Part shown: positions 1 to 7,264 of the stretch, one piece after another
How positions within the stretch are numbered: the first letter of the stretch is position 1
Layout of the letters: every line of letters begins with the position of its first letter
NCBI GenBank assembly: GCA_964460655.1
Contig: CAYWSH010000126.1
Span: forward strand, 1 to 11,166
From: CAVUAF01 sp964460655
GTDB taxonomy: Bacteria; Acidobacteriota; Terriglobia; Terriglobales; Acidobacteriaceae
DNA length: 11,166 bases
Direction of reading: 5' to 3'
Program-made: the position numbers and the translations under genes
The notes under the pieces: generated by a model
Told to the model about the DNA's origin: nothing
Database searches by the model: none
What the model saw: the letters and a program-made list of their open reading frames with translations, nothing else

Positions 1-382
1 TGTCATCCCGAGCGTAGCCGGAACGAAGTGACGGCGGAGTCGAGGGACCTTGCGTTTCTGCGGTTGTTGTGCGGTTCCTTGTCATCCCGAGCGCCGCTGG
101 AACGAAGTGACGGCGGAGTCGAGGGACCCTGCGTCTGCGGTTGTTGTGCGGTTCGCTGTCATCCCGAGCGTAGCCGGAACGAAGTGACGGCGGAGTCGAG
201 GGACCCTGCGTCTGCGGTTGTTGTGCGGTTCCCTGTCATCCCGAGCGTAGCCGGAACGAAGTGACGGCGGAGTCGAGGGACCTTGCGTCCGCTGTTGTGG
301 TGCGGTTCCCTGTCATCCCGAGCGGAGCCGGAACGAAGTGACGGCGGAGTCGAGGGACCTTGCGTCTGCGGTTGTTGTGCGG
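1..382 (+). repeat. Tandem array of five ~77-bp repeat units
   Basis: Five head-to-tail units begin at 1, 80, 157, 234 and 311, each opening with TGTCATCCCGAGCG. Units 2 to 4 are exactly 77 bp. Unit 1 is 79 bp because of two extra bases in its linker, and unit 5 runs into the leader of the nuclease gene. Each unit has a ~54-bp core ending GTCGAGGGACC(T/C)TGCG and a ~23-bp linker containing GCGGTTGTTGTGCGG. Differences cluster at core positions ~15-20 (GTAGCC, GCCGCTGG or GGAGCC) and in the linker; the rest of the core is invariant. Spacing between cores is filled by near-identical linker, so this is a tandem repeat and not a CRISPR array. The window opens exactly on a unit boundary, so the array may extend further left. 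No gene is seen in 1-392. Confidence 0.95.
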
Positions 383-388
383 AAGGAG
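381..388 (+). promoter_or_regulatory. Shine-Dalgarno site setting a TTG start for the GIY-YIG gene
   Basis: GGAAGGAG lies four bases before the TTG at 393. It is the only strong ribosome binding site near the gene, and the protein from this TTG begins directly with the conserved Y-x-Y-I strand of the GIY-YIG fold. The site interrupts sequence otherwise identical to a repeat-unit junction (see findings). Confidence 0.75.
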
Positions 389-392
389 TTCC

Positions 393-767
393 TTGTCTGA
401 ACATCGCTATTACGTCTACATCCTCGTGAGCGCATCGCGTCGCGCAATGTACATCGGCGTCGCACGCGACCTGGTACGCCGCGTGGCGCAGCATAAGCTG
501 CATTTGATCGCCGGCTTCAGCGATGACTACAACGCGACCCGACTGGTGTATTACGAGGTCTTCTCGGATGTCCATCGCGCTATCGCTCGCGAAAAGCAAT
601 TGAAGCGGTGGCGTCGCGAGAAGAAGAATTGGCTGGTGGAGCGGGAGAATCCGACCTGGCGTGATCTTGCCGCTGATTGGATAGAGCCGCAAGGTCCCTC
701 GACTCCGCCGTCACTTCGTTCCGGCTCCGCTCGGGATGACAGACCCGGGGGATACCGTGAGCGCTGA
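393..767 (+). CDS. GIY-YIG domain endonuclease-like protein (COG2827 type)
   Basis: This small protein (124 residues from a TTG start) has a single GIY-YIG nuclease domain. Visible elements are the first strand YYVYIL (6-11), the MYIG strand (19-22), the Arg pair R29-R30 in LVRRVAQHK, the helix with E67 in AIAREKQLKRW, and the terminal NPTW (86-89). These match the family's catalytic Tyr, Arg, Glu and Asn positions, so it looks intact. Family members cut DNA, but the role of these single-domain versions is not established. Residues from ~99 on (GPSTPPSLRSGSARDD) are encoded by the inverted repeat copy and lie outside the domain, so the original stop seems to have been replaced. A more upstream TTG at 360 is in frame but would translate repeat sequence and has no ribosome site. 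The last 11 bases overlap the start of the permease gene. Confidence 0.85.
   Translation: MSEHRYYVYILVSASRRAMYIGVARDLVRRVAQHKLHLIAGFSDDYNATRLVYYEVFSDVHRAIAREKQLKRWRREKKNWLVERENPTWRDLAADWIEPQGPSTPPSLRSGSARDDRPGGYRER
688..741 (-). repeat. Inverted copy of the array repeat core
   Basis: This 54-bp segment is the exact reverse complement of the core at 311-364. It supplies the C-terminal codons of the nuclease and contains an ATG (736) that is in frame with the downstream permease. It carries no linker sequence: after 741 the sequence becomes unrelated. Confidence 0.95.
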
Positions 768-2229
768 GACGGGACCCGCTTTAAGTCGTGACTCACCCCA
801 GCTCGTCCGCGGCCTCACCGTTTCCAGCGCGACCACCCTGAACATGATCGACATGATCGGGGTGGGGCCGTTCATCACGCTCCCGCTGATCGTAAGCGCG
901 ATCAGCGGGCCGCAGGCGATGCTGGGCTGGATCGTGGGCGCTCTGCTCGCCATCTGCGACGGCCTGGTGTGGGCGGAGCTGGGCGCCGCCATGCCCGGCG
1001 CCGGCGGCTCGTACGTCTATCTGAAGAATACTTACGGGCCGCGCTCGCTCGGCCGCCTCGTTTCGTTCCTATTCATCTGGCAGCTCTCGTTCAGCGCGCC
1101 GCTCTCCATCGGTTCCGGCAGCGTGGGGCTGGCGAACTATGCGTCCTACATCTGGCCGGGACTGCGGACCACCTACGCAGCGCATAGCTTCTCGCTCGCC
1201 ATCCCTGGCCTCGGCCCGCTGCAATTGCGGCTGGTCGCCAGCGCGGCGTCGTTCGCGGGGCTCGCGGTGCTGCTGCTCGCCGTAGCGCTGCTGTACCGGC
1301 GGATCACACTGGTGGCCCAGATATCGAAGCTGCTGTGGCTCGGCGTGATGGCCACGATCGCGTGGATCATCTTCGCCGGCGTCACACACTTCGACGCCGC
1401 GCGGGCGTTCAGCTTCCCGCCCGGCGCATTCACGCCGTCGCCCGCGTTCTTCCAGGGACTCGGCGCTGCGCTGCTGATCGCTGCCTACGATTACTGGGGC
1501 TACTACAACGTTTGCTTTCTCGGCGAGGAAGTCGAGGACCCGGGCCGGACCATTCCGCGCGCGCTCATTTATTCCATCGTCGCCGTCGCTGCCCTCTACA
1601 TCGTGATGAACATCGCCGTGCTCGGCGTCATCCCGTGGCAGGAAATGATGGATCCGACGGTCGCGCACAATCGCTACATCATTTCCGTCTTCATGGAGCG
1701 CATCTACGGGCCATGGGCTGGGCGCCTCGTTGCCGGCCTCATCATCTGGACGGCGTTTGCGTCCGTCTTCTCGCTGATGCTCGGCTACTCGCGCGTTCCC
1801 TACGCCGCCGCGGCCGACGGCAATTACTTCCGCGCCTTCGCGCGCCTGCATCCGCGTCATCAGTTCCCTCACGTTTCGCTGCTGGCACTGGCCGGCGTTG
1901 CGGTCGTCGTCTGCTTCATGGAATTGCAGGACATCATCGCGGCGCTGGTGGTGATCCGCATCTCGATCCAATTCCTGCTGCAGACGGTCGGCGTCATCGT
2001 GCTGCGTGTGCGCCAGCCTGAGCTACCGCGTCCGTTCCGCATGTGGCTGTATCCGGTCCCGGCGCTGCTGGCAACGGCGGGATTCCTCTATGTATTGGTC
2101 TCGCGCCCGAACTTCCTGCGCGAGATACGCTACGCGGTCGTGATCGCGGTCGTCGGCACGTTGGTCTATCTGGTGCGCGCGCAGCGCCGCCGCGAGTGGC
2201 CGTTTGCGAACACTGCGACCGGCAGTTAG
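757..2229 (+). CDS. APC-family amino acid permease
   Basis: An inner-membrane amino-acid/polyamine/organocation permease of about 490 residues with the usual ~12 hydrophobic segments. Numbered from the GTG, the broken first helix carries GVGPF (35-39), equivalent to the substrate-binding Gly motif of the superfamily. ELGAAMPGAGGSYVYL follows at 74-89, and the loop after helix 6 has GEEVEDPGRTIPRA (256-269), a strong APC signature most like the LAT-type branch. Substrate cannot be read from sequence; an amino acid is the default. I prefer the GTG at 757 because GGGGG lies six bases upstream. The in-frame ATG at 736 lies inside the inverted repeat with no ribosome site and would add seven residues (MTDPGDT). 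The gene ends 116 bp before the MFS gene on the same strand. Confidence 0.9.
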   Translation: MSAETGPALSRDSPQLVRGLTVSSATTLNMIDMIGVGPFITLPLIVSAISGPQAMLGWIVGALLAICDGLVWAELGAAMPGAGGSYVYLKNTYGPRSLGRLVSFLFIWQLSFSAPLSIGSGSVGLANYASYIWPGLRTTYAAHSFSLAIPGLGPLQLRLVASAASFAGLAVLLLAVALLYRRITLVAQISKLLWLGVMATIAWIIFAGVTHFDAARAFSFPPGAFTPSPAFFQGLGAALLIAAYDYWGYYNVCFLGEEVEDPGRTIPRALIYSIVAVAALYIVMNIAVLGVIPWQEMMDPTVAHNRYIISVFMERIYGPWAGRLVAGLIIWTAFASVFSLMLGYSRVPYAAAADGNYFRAFARLHPRHQFPHVSLLALAGVAVVVCFMELQDIIAALVVIRISIQFLLQTVGVIVLRVRQPELPRPFRMWLYPVPALLATAGFLYVLVSRPNFLREIRYAVVIAVVGTLVYLVRAQRRREWPFANTATGS

Positions 2230-2345
2230 CAGGTGGCGTTTCAGCGTACGAATCGGTAAGTTCATCGCACCACTGCGGCCGAAAACATTTTGTCCGATAA
2301 CGAATCAACAGAGGGACGGTCTAACTTGGTTCAGCGGGGAACGAG

Positions 2346-3656
2346 ATGGCGGAAGCCACAACAGGTGCGGCAGTGATGCGCGCCGGTGCGCCGGCTACAG
2401 CGCACGGCCACGCCTGGTCGCCGCTTTCCGAGCCGCTCTTCCGCTCGCTTTGGATCGCCGCCGTCATCTCCTTCACCGGTACTTGGATGCAGCACGTCGG
2501 CGCCGGCTGGCTCATGACGTCGCTCACCATGGGTCAGGCGCGCGCCCCGCTGCTCGTCGGCCTGGTGCAGGCGGCGAATGGACTGCCGGTCTTTCTCATC
2601 GCCCTACCCGCCGGCGCGCTCGCCGACCTAGTTGACCGCCGTCGCCTCCTGCTTGCTACGCAGATATGGATGGCGCTGGCCGCCGGCGCGCTTGGCGTGC
2701 TCACGCTCCTGGATTGGGTCACGCCGTGGACGCTTCTGGCTTTCACCTTCACGCTCGGCCTCGGCGCGGTGATGAATGACCCGGCGTGGCAAGCGATCAC
2801 GCCCGAGATCGTTTCCAACGAACGCTTCACCAACGCCGTCGCGCTGAATTCTGCCGGCTTCAATGTCGCGCGTGCCCTAGGTCCGGCCTTCGGCGGCGCG
2901 GTCGTAGCGGCGTGGGGCTCCGGTGCGGCGTTCCTGCTGAACTCCGCGTCGTTCCTCGGCGTCATCGGGTTCCTCTTCCGCTGGAAGCGGCCCCCGCACG
3001 TGGATAACGGCAAGCAGCGCATCGGGCCCGCCGTGCGTGCGGGCTTGCAGTACATGCGACGCGCGGCGTCAGGTCGCGCGGTGCTCATCCGCACCGGCGG
3101 CTTCAGCTTGTTCGCCAGCGCGCTCTGGGCCATGCTGCCGTTGATCGCGGCGCCATTTGGTTCAGTCGGCTATGGTTTGTTGCTGGCGTGCCTCGGCACG
3201 GGCGCCGTGGCCGGTGCAGCGCTGTTGCCCTTCGTGCGGCGGCGTATCTCGCCGAGTGTGCTGGTGGCGATTGGCAGCGCCATATTCGGCGGCGTTACCA
3301 TCACCGCCGGTATCGTGCGTGAATTCGCGGTGCTGGCGTCGCTGCTCATTGTGGGCGGAGGCGCGTGGATCAGCATCCTTGCCACGCTCAACCTCGCCGC
3401 CCAGACGATGGCTCCGAGTTGGGTGCGCGCGCGCGCCATCTCGATGTACCTGCTGATGCTGCAAGGCGGCATGGCGATTGGCGGCGCGATGTGGGGAGCG
3501 CTTGCCGGGCGCCTCGGTATCGCCACCGCGCTCGGCATCGCCGCTGCCGGACTTGCAGGCGGCGTGCTGCTGGCGCTCGTCGTGCCGTTGCGTGCCACCT
3601 GGACACCCGCGCCTCTGGAAGCGGCTCCGTCACCCACGGTCAGCAGCACGGCCTGA
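2346..3656 (+). CDS. MFS transporter, MFS_3 / EntS-like exporter type
   Basis: A 436-residue major facilitator superfamily protein with about 12 membrane helices after a ~30-residue hydrophilic N-terminus. WMQHVGAGWLMTSL (47-60) in helix 1 is typical of the MFS_3 group that includes EntS and macrolide-efflux-like proteins. Motif A is GALADLVDRRRLLLATQ (90-106), and the NDPAWQAITPEIV segment with FTNAVALNSAGFNVARALGP following is also characteristic. It probably exports a small molecule by proton antiport; the substrate is unknown. GGGGA at 2336-2340 sits five bases before the ATG and supports this start. The DinB-like gene follows 32 bp downstream, so the two may be co-transcribed. The 116-bp upstream spacer shows no convincing promoter. 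Confidence 0.88.
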   Translation: MAEATTGAAVMRAGAPATAHGHAWSPLSEPLFRSLWIAAVISFTGTWMQHVGAGWLMTSLTMGQARAPLLVGLVQAANGLPVFLIALPAGALADLVDRRRLLLATQIWMALAAGALGVLTLLDWVTPWTLLAFTFTLGLGAVMNDPAWQAITPEIVSNERFTNAVALNSAGFNVARALGPAFGGAVVAAWGSGAAFLLNSASFLGVIGFLFRWKRPPHVDNGKQRIGPAVRAGLQYMRRAASGRAVLIRTGGFSLFASALWAMLPLIAAPFGSVGYGLLLACLGTGAVAGAALLPFVRRRISPSVLVAIGSAIFGGVTITAGIVREFAVLASLLIVGGGAWISILATLNLAAQTMAPSWVRARAISMYLLMLQGGMAIGGAMWGALAGRLGIATALGIAAAGLAGGVLLALVVPLRATWTPAPLEAAPSPTVSSTA

Positions 3657-3673
3657 GTTCAATCGATTCTTTT

Positions 3674-3680
3674 GGGAGGA
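3674..3680 (+). promoter_or_regulatory. Shine-Dalgarno site choosing the DinB-like start
   Basis: GGGAGGA ends eight bases before the ATG at 3689. The reading frame is open much further upstream, across the end of the MFS gene, so this site and the signal peptide that follows decide the start. Confidence 0.85.
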
Positions 3681-3688
3681 ATCACGAC

Positions 3689-4261
3689 ATGAAGAAGCAA
3701 CTGACCATTTCACTCATCCTGTTGGCGACGACCGCGCTCTGCGCGTTCCAAACGGCGCCACAGCAACCAACCGGCCCGCGCACGATCGCGCAGATCCTGA
3801 ACAGCAACTTCGGCGGGATGGAGCGTGAGTTCGTTCCCGCCGCGGAAGCGATGCCCGACAACAAGTTCGACTTCGTCCCCACCCAGGGCGAATTCAAGAC
3901 GGTGAAGACCTTCGCGCAGCAGGTGAAGCACGTCGCCGCTACCAATTACATGTGGGCGTCATCCATCCTCGGCGAAAAGCCGCCCGCCGGCGCCGAGAAG
4001 GACCTCGGTCCCGATGAATTGAAGACTAAGGCCGACATCGTTAAGTACCTGAAAGACTCGTGCGCGTACACGCACAAGGCTCTGCAGACCATCACGGCCG
4101 ATAACGCGGGCGTGATCGTGGACGGTCCCTGGGGTGGCAAGACCACGCGCCTCGGCATGGGCATCCAGGTGACGGCGCACTCCTTCGACCACTACGGGCA
4201 GATGGTCGAGTACCTGCGCATGAATGGGATCATCCCGCCGGCAAGCCGGCAAGGCAATTAA
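3689..4261 (+). CDS. Secreted DinB-superfamily protein
   Basis: A 190-residue protein. Residues 1-19 (MKKQLTISLILLATTALCA) form a Sec signal peptide with likely cleavage after LCA, so the mature protein should be periplasmic; the Cys at 18 lacks a good lipobox. The rest is a DinB/YfiT-like four-helix bundle. The family's metal-binding triad is visible as His81 in the QQVKHVAATNYMW helix and His164/His168 in TAHSFDHYGQMVEYLRMNGI, which is the classic HxxxHxGQxxxYLR ending. Members bind a divalent metal, and some act as thiol S-transferases or are stress-induced, but no function can be assigned here. It follows the MFS gene by 32 bp, and its stop overlaps that of the convergent PilZ gene. Confidence 0.87.
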   Translation: MKKQLTISLILLATTALCAFQTAPQQPTGPRTIAQILNSNFGGMEREFVPAAEAMPDNKFDFVPTQGEFKTVKTFAQQVKHVAATNYMWASSILGEKPPAGAEKDLGPDELKTKADIVKYLKDSCAYTHKALQTITADNAGVIVDGPWGGKTTRLGMGIQVTAHSFDHYGQMVEYLRMNGIIPPASRQGN

Positions 4262-4785
4262 ACCGTCAGCTTGGCGTCCGGCAGGAAGTCGTAGCCGTAC
4301 ATCGCGATCGCGACGCGCACGCAATCGGAGCTGGCCGTGCTACGGGCGACCCGCCCGCGGCACAGCACGCGTGCGCAGGCGATGCCGCTGATCGCCTCGG
4401 GCATCTCGAAGACGAGTTGGATGGCCGCGCCTTCCTCGATCTCGGGCACGAGTTCGCACTGGAACAGGATGCCCGACTTGCTGATGTTCTCCACCGTGCC
4501 GTCGAACCACGCCGGCGCGTCGAAGCGGAAGCGCAGCGGGATGGCCAGCTTGTGGCGACGCTCGCGCGGCTTCCAGGTGCGGTGCGGGCGTGCACGTCCC
4601 GAAGCGCGGGCGGGCTTGGAATGCCGTTCCGTGCGCTCCACGCGGCGCATGCGCTCCCAGTCGTAGCTGTACTCGGCGCCGCAATCCACGCACACCTGGT
4701 AGTAGGCTCCAGAATCGCCGCGGAACGGCCACGAGAAGCGGTGCGCGCAGGTCAGAAGATTGAAGACCCCAGTGAGCGGTGCCAT
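4258..4785 (-). CDS. PilZ domain protein with N-terminal CxH...CxxC segment
   Basis: A 175-residue cytoplasmic protein. Residues ~72-170 form a PilZ domain, the common receptor for cyclic di-GMP: an arginine-rich entry RERRHKLAIPLRFRF (74-88) supplies the RxxxR-type motif, and ENISKSGILF (99-108) the (D/N)xSxxG motif. Both binding motifs look usable. The first ~45 residues carry C13-A-H15 and C32-V-D-C35 followed by EYSYDW, which could bind zinc; this is an inference from spacing. The basic linker (46-72) is probably disordered. The ATG at 4785 was chosen; a TTG two codons upstream is possible, and neither has a clear ribosome site. YciI lies upstream on the same strand with a 113-bp gap. The gene converges on the DinB-like gene with a 4-base overlap. 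Confidence 0.85.
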   Translation of the reverse strand: MAPLTGVFNLLTCAHRFSWPFRGDSGAYYQVCVDCGAEYSYDWERMRRVERTERHSKPARASGRARPHRTWKPRERRHKLAIPLRFRFDAPAWFDGTVENISKSGILFQCELVPEIEEGAAIQLVFEMPEAISGIACARVLCRGRVARSTASSDCVRVAIAMYGYDFLPDAKLTV

Positions 4786-4898
4786 GCGCAAATCATGCGC
4801 GCGCGCGCGGCGAGAGCCAAGATGACGATGGGCCTGACCTCATGGGTCGAGATTCCTCGCCCAGTTGTGGAAAAGCCCCTAAAGGAAACGAAGGAAAG

Positions 4899-5204
4899 CT
4901 ACTTGGCGGGACGCAGCGGATTCTCGGCCGCTTCCCCGACTACGGTGTTCCACTGACGCACTTTCCACTGTTTGACGAGCCCATTCGTCACGTAAGGATC
5001 CGCCTTGGCGAAAGCGACGGCAGCGGCATCCGTGTCTCCGCGGAAAAGCAGCGCGGCGCCTTCCACGGGGTCACCGAGCGCGCCCGCCAGCACGAGGTCG
5101 CCACGTTCGCGCGCCTGCCACGCCAGGCGCAGGTGTTCATCGCGGAATTGCGCGCGCCGCGCCATGTAATCGGGGCCGGCTTCGTAGAAGAGCAGGTAGT
5201 GCAT
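4899..5204 (-). CDS. YciI-like protein
   Basis: A 101-residue protein of the YciI / YCII-related family, small dimeric ferredoxin-like proteins of mostly unknown function. The MHYLLFYE first strand, the FRDEHLRLAWQARERGDLVLAG segment with His24 and Asp36, and the ADPYV turn (68-72) match the family pattern; the His/Asp pair is proposed to be catalytic in some relatives. Length fits the family. The gene is divergent from the ABC exporter with 94 bp between starts and lies upstream of PilZ on the same strand. The leader is AT-rich with no strong ribosome site. The link to PilZ is positional only. Confidence 0.82.
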   Translation of the reverse strand: MHYLLFYEAGPDYMARRAQFRDEHLRLAWQARERGDLVLAGALGDPVEGAALLFRGDTDAAAVAFAKADPYVTNGLVKQWKVRQWNTVVGEAAENPLRPAK

Positions 5205-5259
5205 TTCTGAATCTTAATTGAATCGCGCGCCGCCGCCCTACATCCAATTCACTTCGCGA

Positions 5260-5287
5260 TTGCCAGCGCGGTGGCGGTCGCGATAAC
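5260..5287 (+). promoter_or_regulatory. Possible sigma70-type promoter for the ABC exporter
   Basis: TTGCCA (5260-5265, five of six matches to the -35 consensus) is followed after 16 bases by GATAAC (5282-5287, four of six to the -10 consensus). Transcription would start near 5294, only about five bases before the ATG, giving an almost leaderless message, which fits the absence of a Shine-Dalgarno site. The evidence is pattern matching only. Confidence 0.35.
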
Positions 5288-5298
5288 GTCAGTCTTCC

Positions 5299-7197
5299 AT
5301 GCCTCCTACTCCCCCGAAGCCGAAGAAGTCGGTGCGCGAGAGTTTCCGCGACGCCTGGCCCGCGGTCTGGACGATCGTCAAACCCCGTCGCGCGCTGCTC
5401 GCCGTCGGCCTCGTCCTGATGGCCATCAACCGCGTTGCTGGGCTCGTGCTGCCTGCCTCCACCAAGTTCCTCGTGGATGACGTCATCGGCAAGCACCGCA
5501 GCGACATGCTGCTACCGCTCGTCGGCACCGTACTCGGCGCCACGCTGGTGCAGGGCGCCTCTTCGTTCACGCTGACGCAGCTGCTCTCCAAGGCCGCGCA
5601 GAAGATGATCGCCGACCTGCGTATGCAAGTGCAGTCGCATATCGGCCGCCTGCCCGTCGCGTTCTACGACACCAACAAGACGGGCACGCTCGTCTCGCGC
5701 ATCATGAACGACGTGGAAGGCGTGCGGAACCTCGTCGGCACCGGCCTCGTCGAGTTCGTCGGTGGTTTGCTCACCGCCGTCATCGCGCTCGTGCTGCTCA
5801 TCCGCATCAGCGCGCTCATGACGGGCGTCGCCGTCCTCTTCCTGATGGCGTTCTTCGTGGTCATGCAGAACGTCTTCGGCACCATCCGCCCCATCTTCCG
5901 CGAACGCGCCAAGATCAACGCGGAGGTCACCGGGCGTCTCACCGAATCGCTCGGCGGCGTGCGTGTCGTCAAGGGTTATCACGCGGAAGCGCAGGAGCGC
6001 GGCGTCTTTGCCGGCGGCGTGAAGCGCCTGCTCGATAACGTTCTCCGTACCCTGACCGCGATGTCACTCATGAATCTCAGCGCCGCCGTCCTCATGGGAG
6101 TGGTCGGCGCCGTGGTGATGTACATCGGCGCGCGCCAAATCGCGGCGGGCAACATGACCGTGGGCGGCTTCTTCAGCTACACCATGTTGTTCGCGTTCCT
6201 GGTCGCGCCGGTCGTGCAGATCGCGAACATCGGTACGCAGATCACGGAAGCCATCGCCGGTCTCGACCGCACCCGCGAGATCCTCAACGAGAATCCGGAA
6301 GACACCGACCCGCGCCGTACCGTCGCCCTGCCCGACATCGTCGGCGAGATCGAGTTCGACAACGTCAGCTTCGCCTATGAAGCCGACAAGCCCGTGCTGC
6401 ACGAAGTCTCATTCTCGTCCGCTCCCGGCACCGTGACGGCGCTCGTCGGCTCCTCGGGTTCCGGCAAGTCGACGATGATCAGTCTTGTCGCGGCGTTCCA
6501 TCAGCCGGTCGCGGGCGTCGTCCGCGCTGATAACGTCGACCTCTCGACCGTGCGGCTCGATTCCTACCGCACGCGCCTCGGCGTCGTGCTGCAGGAGTCG
6601 TTCCTGTTTGACGGCAGCGTGCGTGACAACATCATGTTCAGCCGCCCGCAAGCCAGCGAAGCCGACATGCTGCGCGTTGCCCGCATCGCGCGCGTCGACG
6701 AGTTCGCCGAAAAGTTTCCGCAGAAGTACGACACCATCGTGGGCGAGCGCGGCGTCAAGCTTTCCGGCGGTCAGCGCCAGCGCATCTCCATCGCGCGCGC
6801 CCTGCTTGCTGACCCACGCATCCTCATCCTCGACGAAGCTACGTCGAGCCTCGACTCCGAATCCGAGCAGATGATCCAGGCGGGCCTTGCCGAACTCATG
6901 GCCGGACGCACCACCTTTGTCATCGCGCACCGCCTCTCCACCATCCGCCGCGCCGACCAGATCCTCGTCGTCGAGCAAGGCCGCATCGTCGAGCGCGGCA
7001 CGCACGCCGAGCTCTACGAGCGCGAAGGGCGCTACCGCGAGCTCTACGACAAGCAGCACGGCCTCGAAGCGAATCTCTTCCTCGCTCCCGGCGAAGGCGA
7101 CACCATCCCCGAGAACGGTGGCGCCGCGGGTGGCCGCGGCCCGGCAGCCGGCAACGCCGTCACCGAAGCGATGCGCCTCGTCCGCGGCCCGGTGTAG
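5299..7197 (+). CDS. ABC exporter half-transporter, MsbA-like (fused membrane and ATPase domains)
   Basis: A 632-residue type IV ABC exporter half that should act as a homodimer in the inner membrane. Residues ~25-330 hold six membrane helices with the exporter hallmark VAFYDTNKTGTLVSRIMNDV in the first cytoplasmic loop region. The nucleotide-binding domain is complete: Walker A GSSGSGKST (384-392), Q-loop Q432, signature LSGGQ (488-492), Walker B ILILDE with D512 and E513, and H-loop H544. The family exports lipids such as lipid A, or drugs and peptides; the substrate is not readable. The last ~45 residues are a Gly/Ala-rich tail beyond the ATPase fold. The ATG at 5299 has no ribosome site, but no better start is seen. 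The gene is transcribed alone, diverging from YciI. Confidence 0.92.
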   Translation: MPPTPPKPKKSVRESFRDAWPAVWTIVKPRRALLAVGLVLMAINRVAGLVLPASTKFLVDDVIGKHRSDMLLPLVGTVLGATLVQGASSFTLTQLLSKAAQKMIADLRMQVQSHIGRLPVAFYDTNKTGTLVSRIMNDVEGVRNLVGTGLVEFVGGLLTAVIALVLLIRISALMTGVAVLFLMAFFVVMQNVFGTIRPIFRERAKINAEVTGRLTESLGGVRVVKGYHAEAQERGVFAGGVKRLLDNVLRTLTAMSLMNLSAAVLMGVVGAVVMYIGARQIAAGNMTVGGFFSYTMLFAFLVAPVVQIANIGTQITEAIAGLDRTREILNENPEDTDPRRTVALPDIVGEIEFDNVSFAYEADKPVLHEVSFSSAPGTVTALVGSSGSGKSTMISLVAAFHQPVAGVVRADNVDLSTVRLDSYRTRLGVVLQESFLFDGSVRDNIMFSRPQASEADMLRVARIARVDEFAEKFPQKYDTIVGERGVKLSGGQRQRISIARALLADPRILILDEATSSLDSESEQMIQAGLAELMAGRTTFVIAHRLSTIRRADQILVVEQGRIVERGTHAELYEREGRYRELYDKQHGLEANLFLAPGEGDTIPENGGAAGGRGPAAGNAVTEAMRLVRGPV

Positions 7198-7264
7198 GGC
7201 GGGCTCGCCGAGCGTTCCTACTCCGCCACTTCCTGCGGCCGTCACGCCACATTAAAATCTTTTT

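Larger units (their letters stand above)
311..741 (+). mobile_element. Candidate nuclease-repeat unit bounded by 54-bp perfect inverted repeats
   Basis: The repeat core at 311-364 is an exact reverse complement of 688-741 (54 of 54 bases by eye), and the GIY-YIG gene lies between. The unit therefore starts TGTCATCCC and ends GGGATGACA, like terminal inverted repeats. Only unit 5 of the upstream array, the one touching the gene, carries the GGAGCC variant shared with the downstream copy. No target-site duplication is visible, and the left flank is itself repeat, so insertion boundaries cannot be proved here. Mobility is an inference from structure. The arrangement might instead be two independent insertions of a common dispersed repeat beside an ordinary gene. 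Confidence 0.45.

Noticed and set aside
1..382. CRISPR-like array
   Set aside because: The sequences between the repeat cores are almost identical to each other and no cas gene is present, so these are plain tandem units.
159..692. Minus-strand open frame of 177 codons across the array and nuclease gene
   Set aside because: It is antisense to the well-supported nuclease and is made partly of translated repeat; no recognisable domain.
1069..1971. 300-codon open frame antisense to the APC permease
   Set aside because: Low-complexity Arg/Glu/Asp-rich translation typical of the complement of a GC-rich membrane-protein gene.
6409..7245. 278-codon open frame antisense to the ABC exporter ATPase domain
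   Set aside because: Long antisense frames are expected opposite high-GC genes; the sense strand has every ABC motif.
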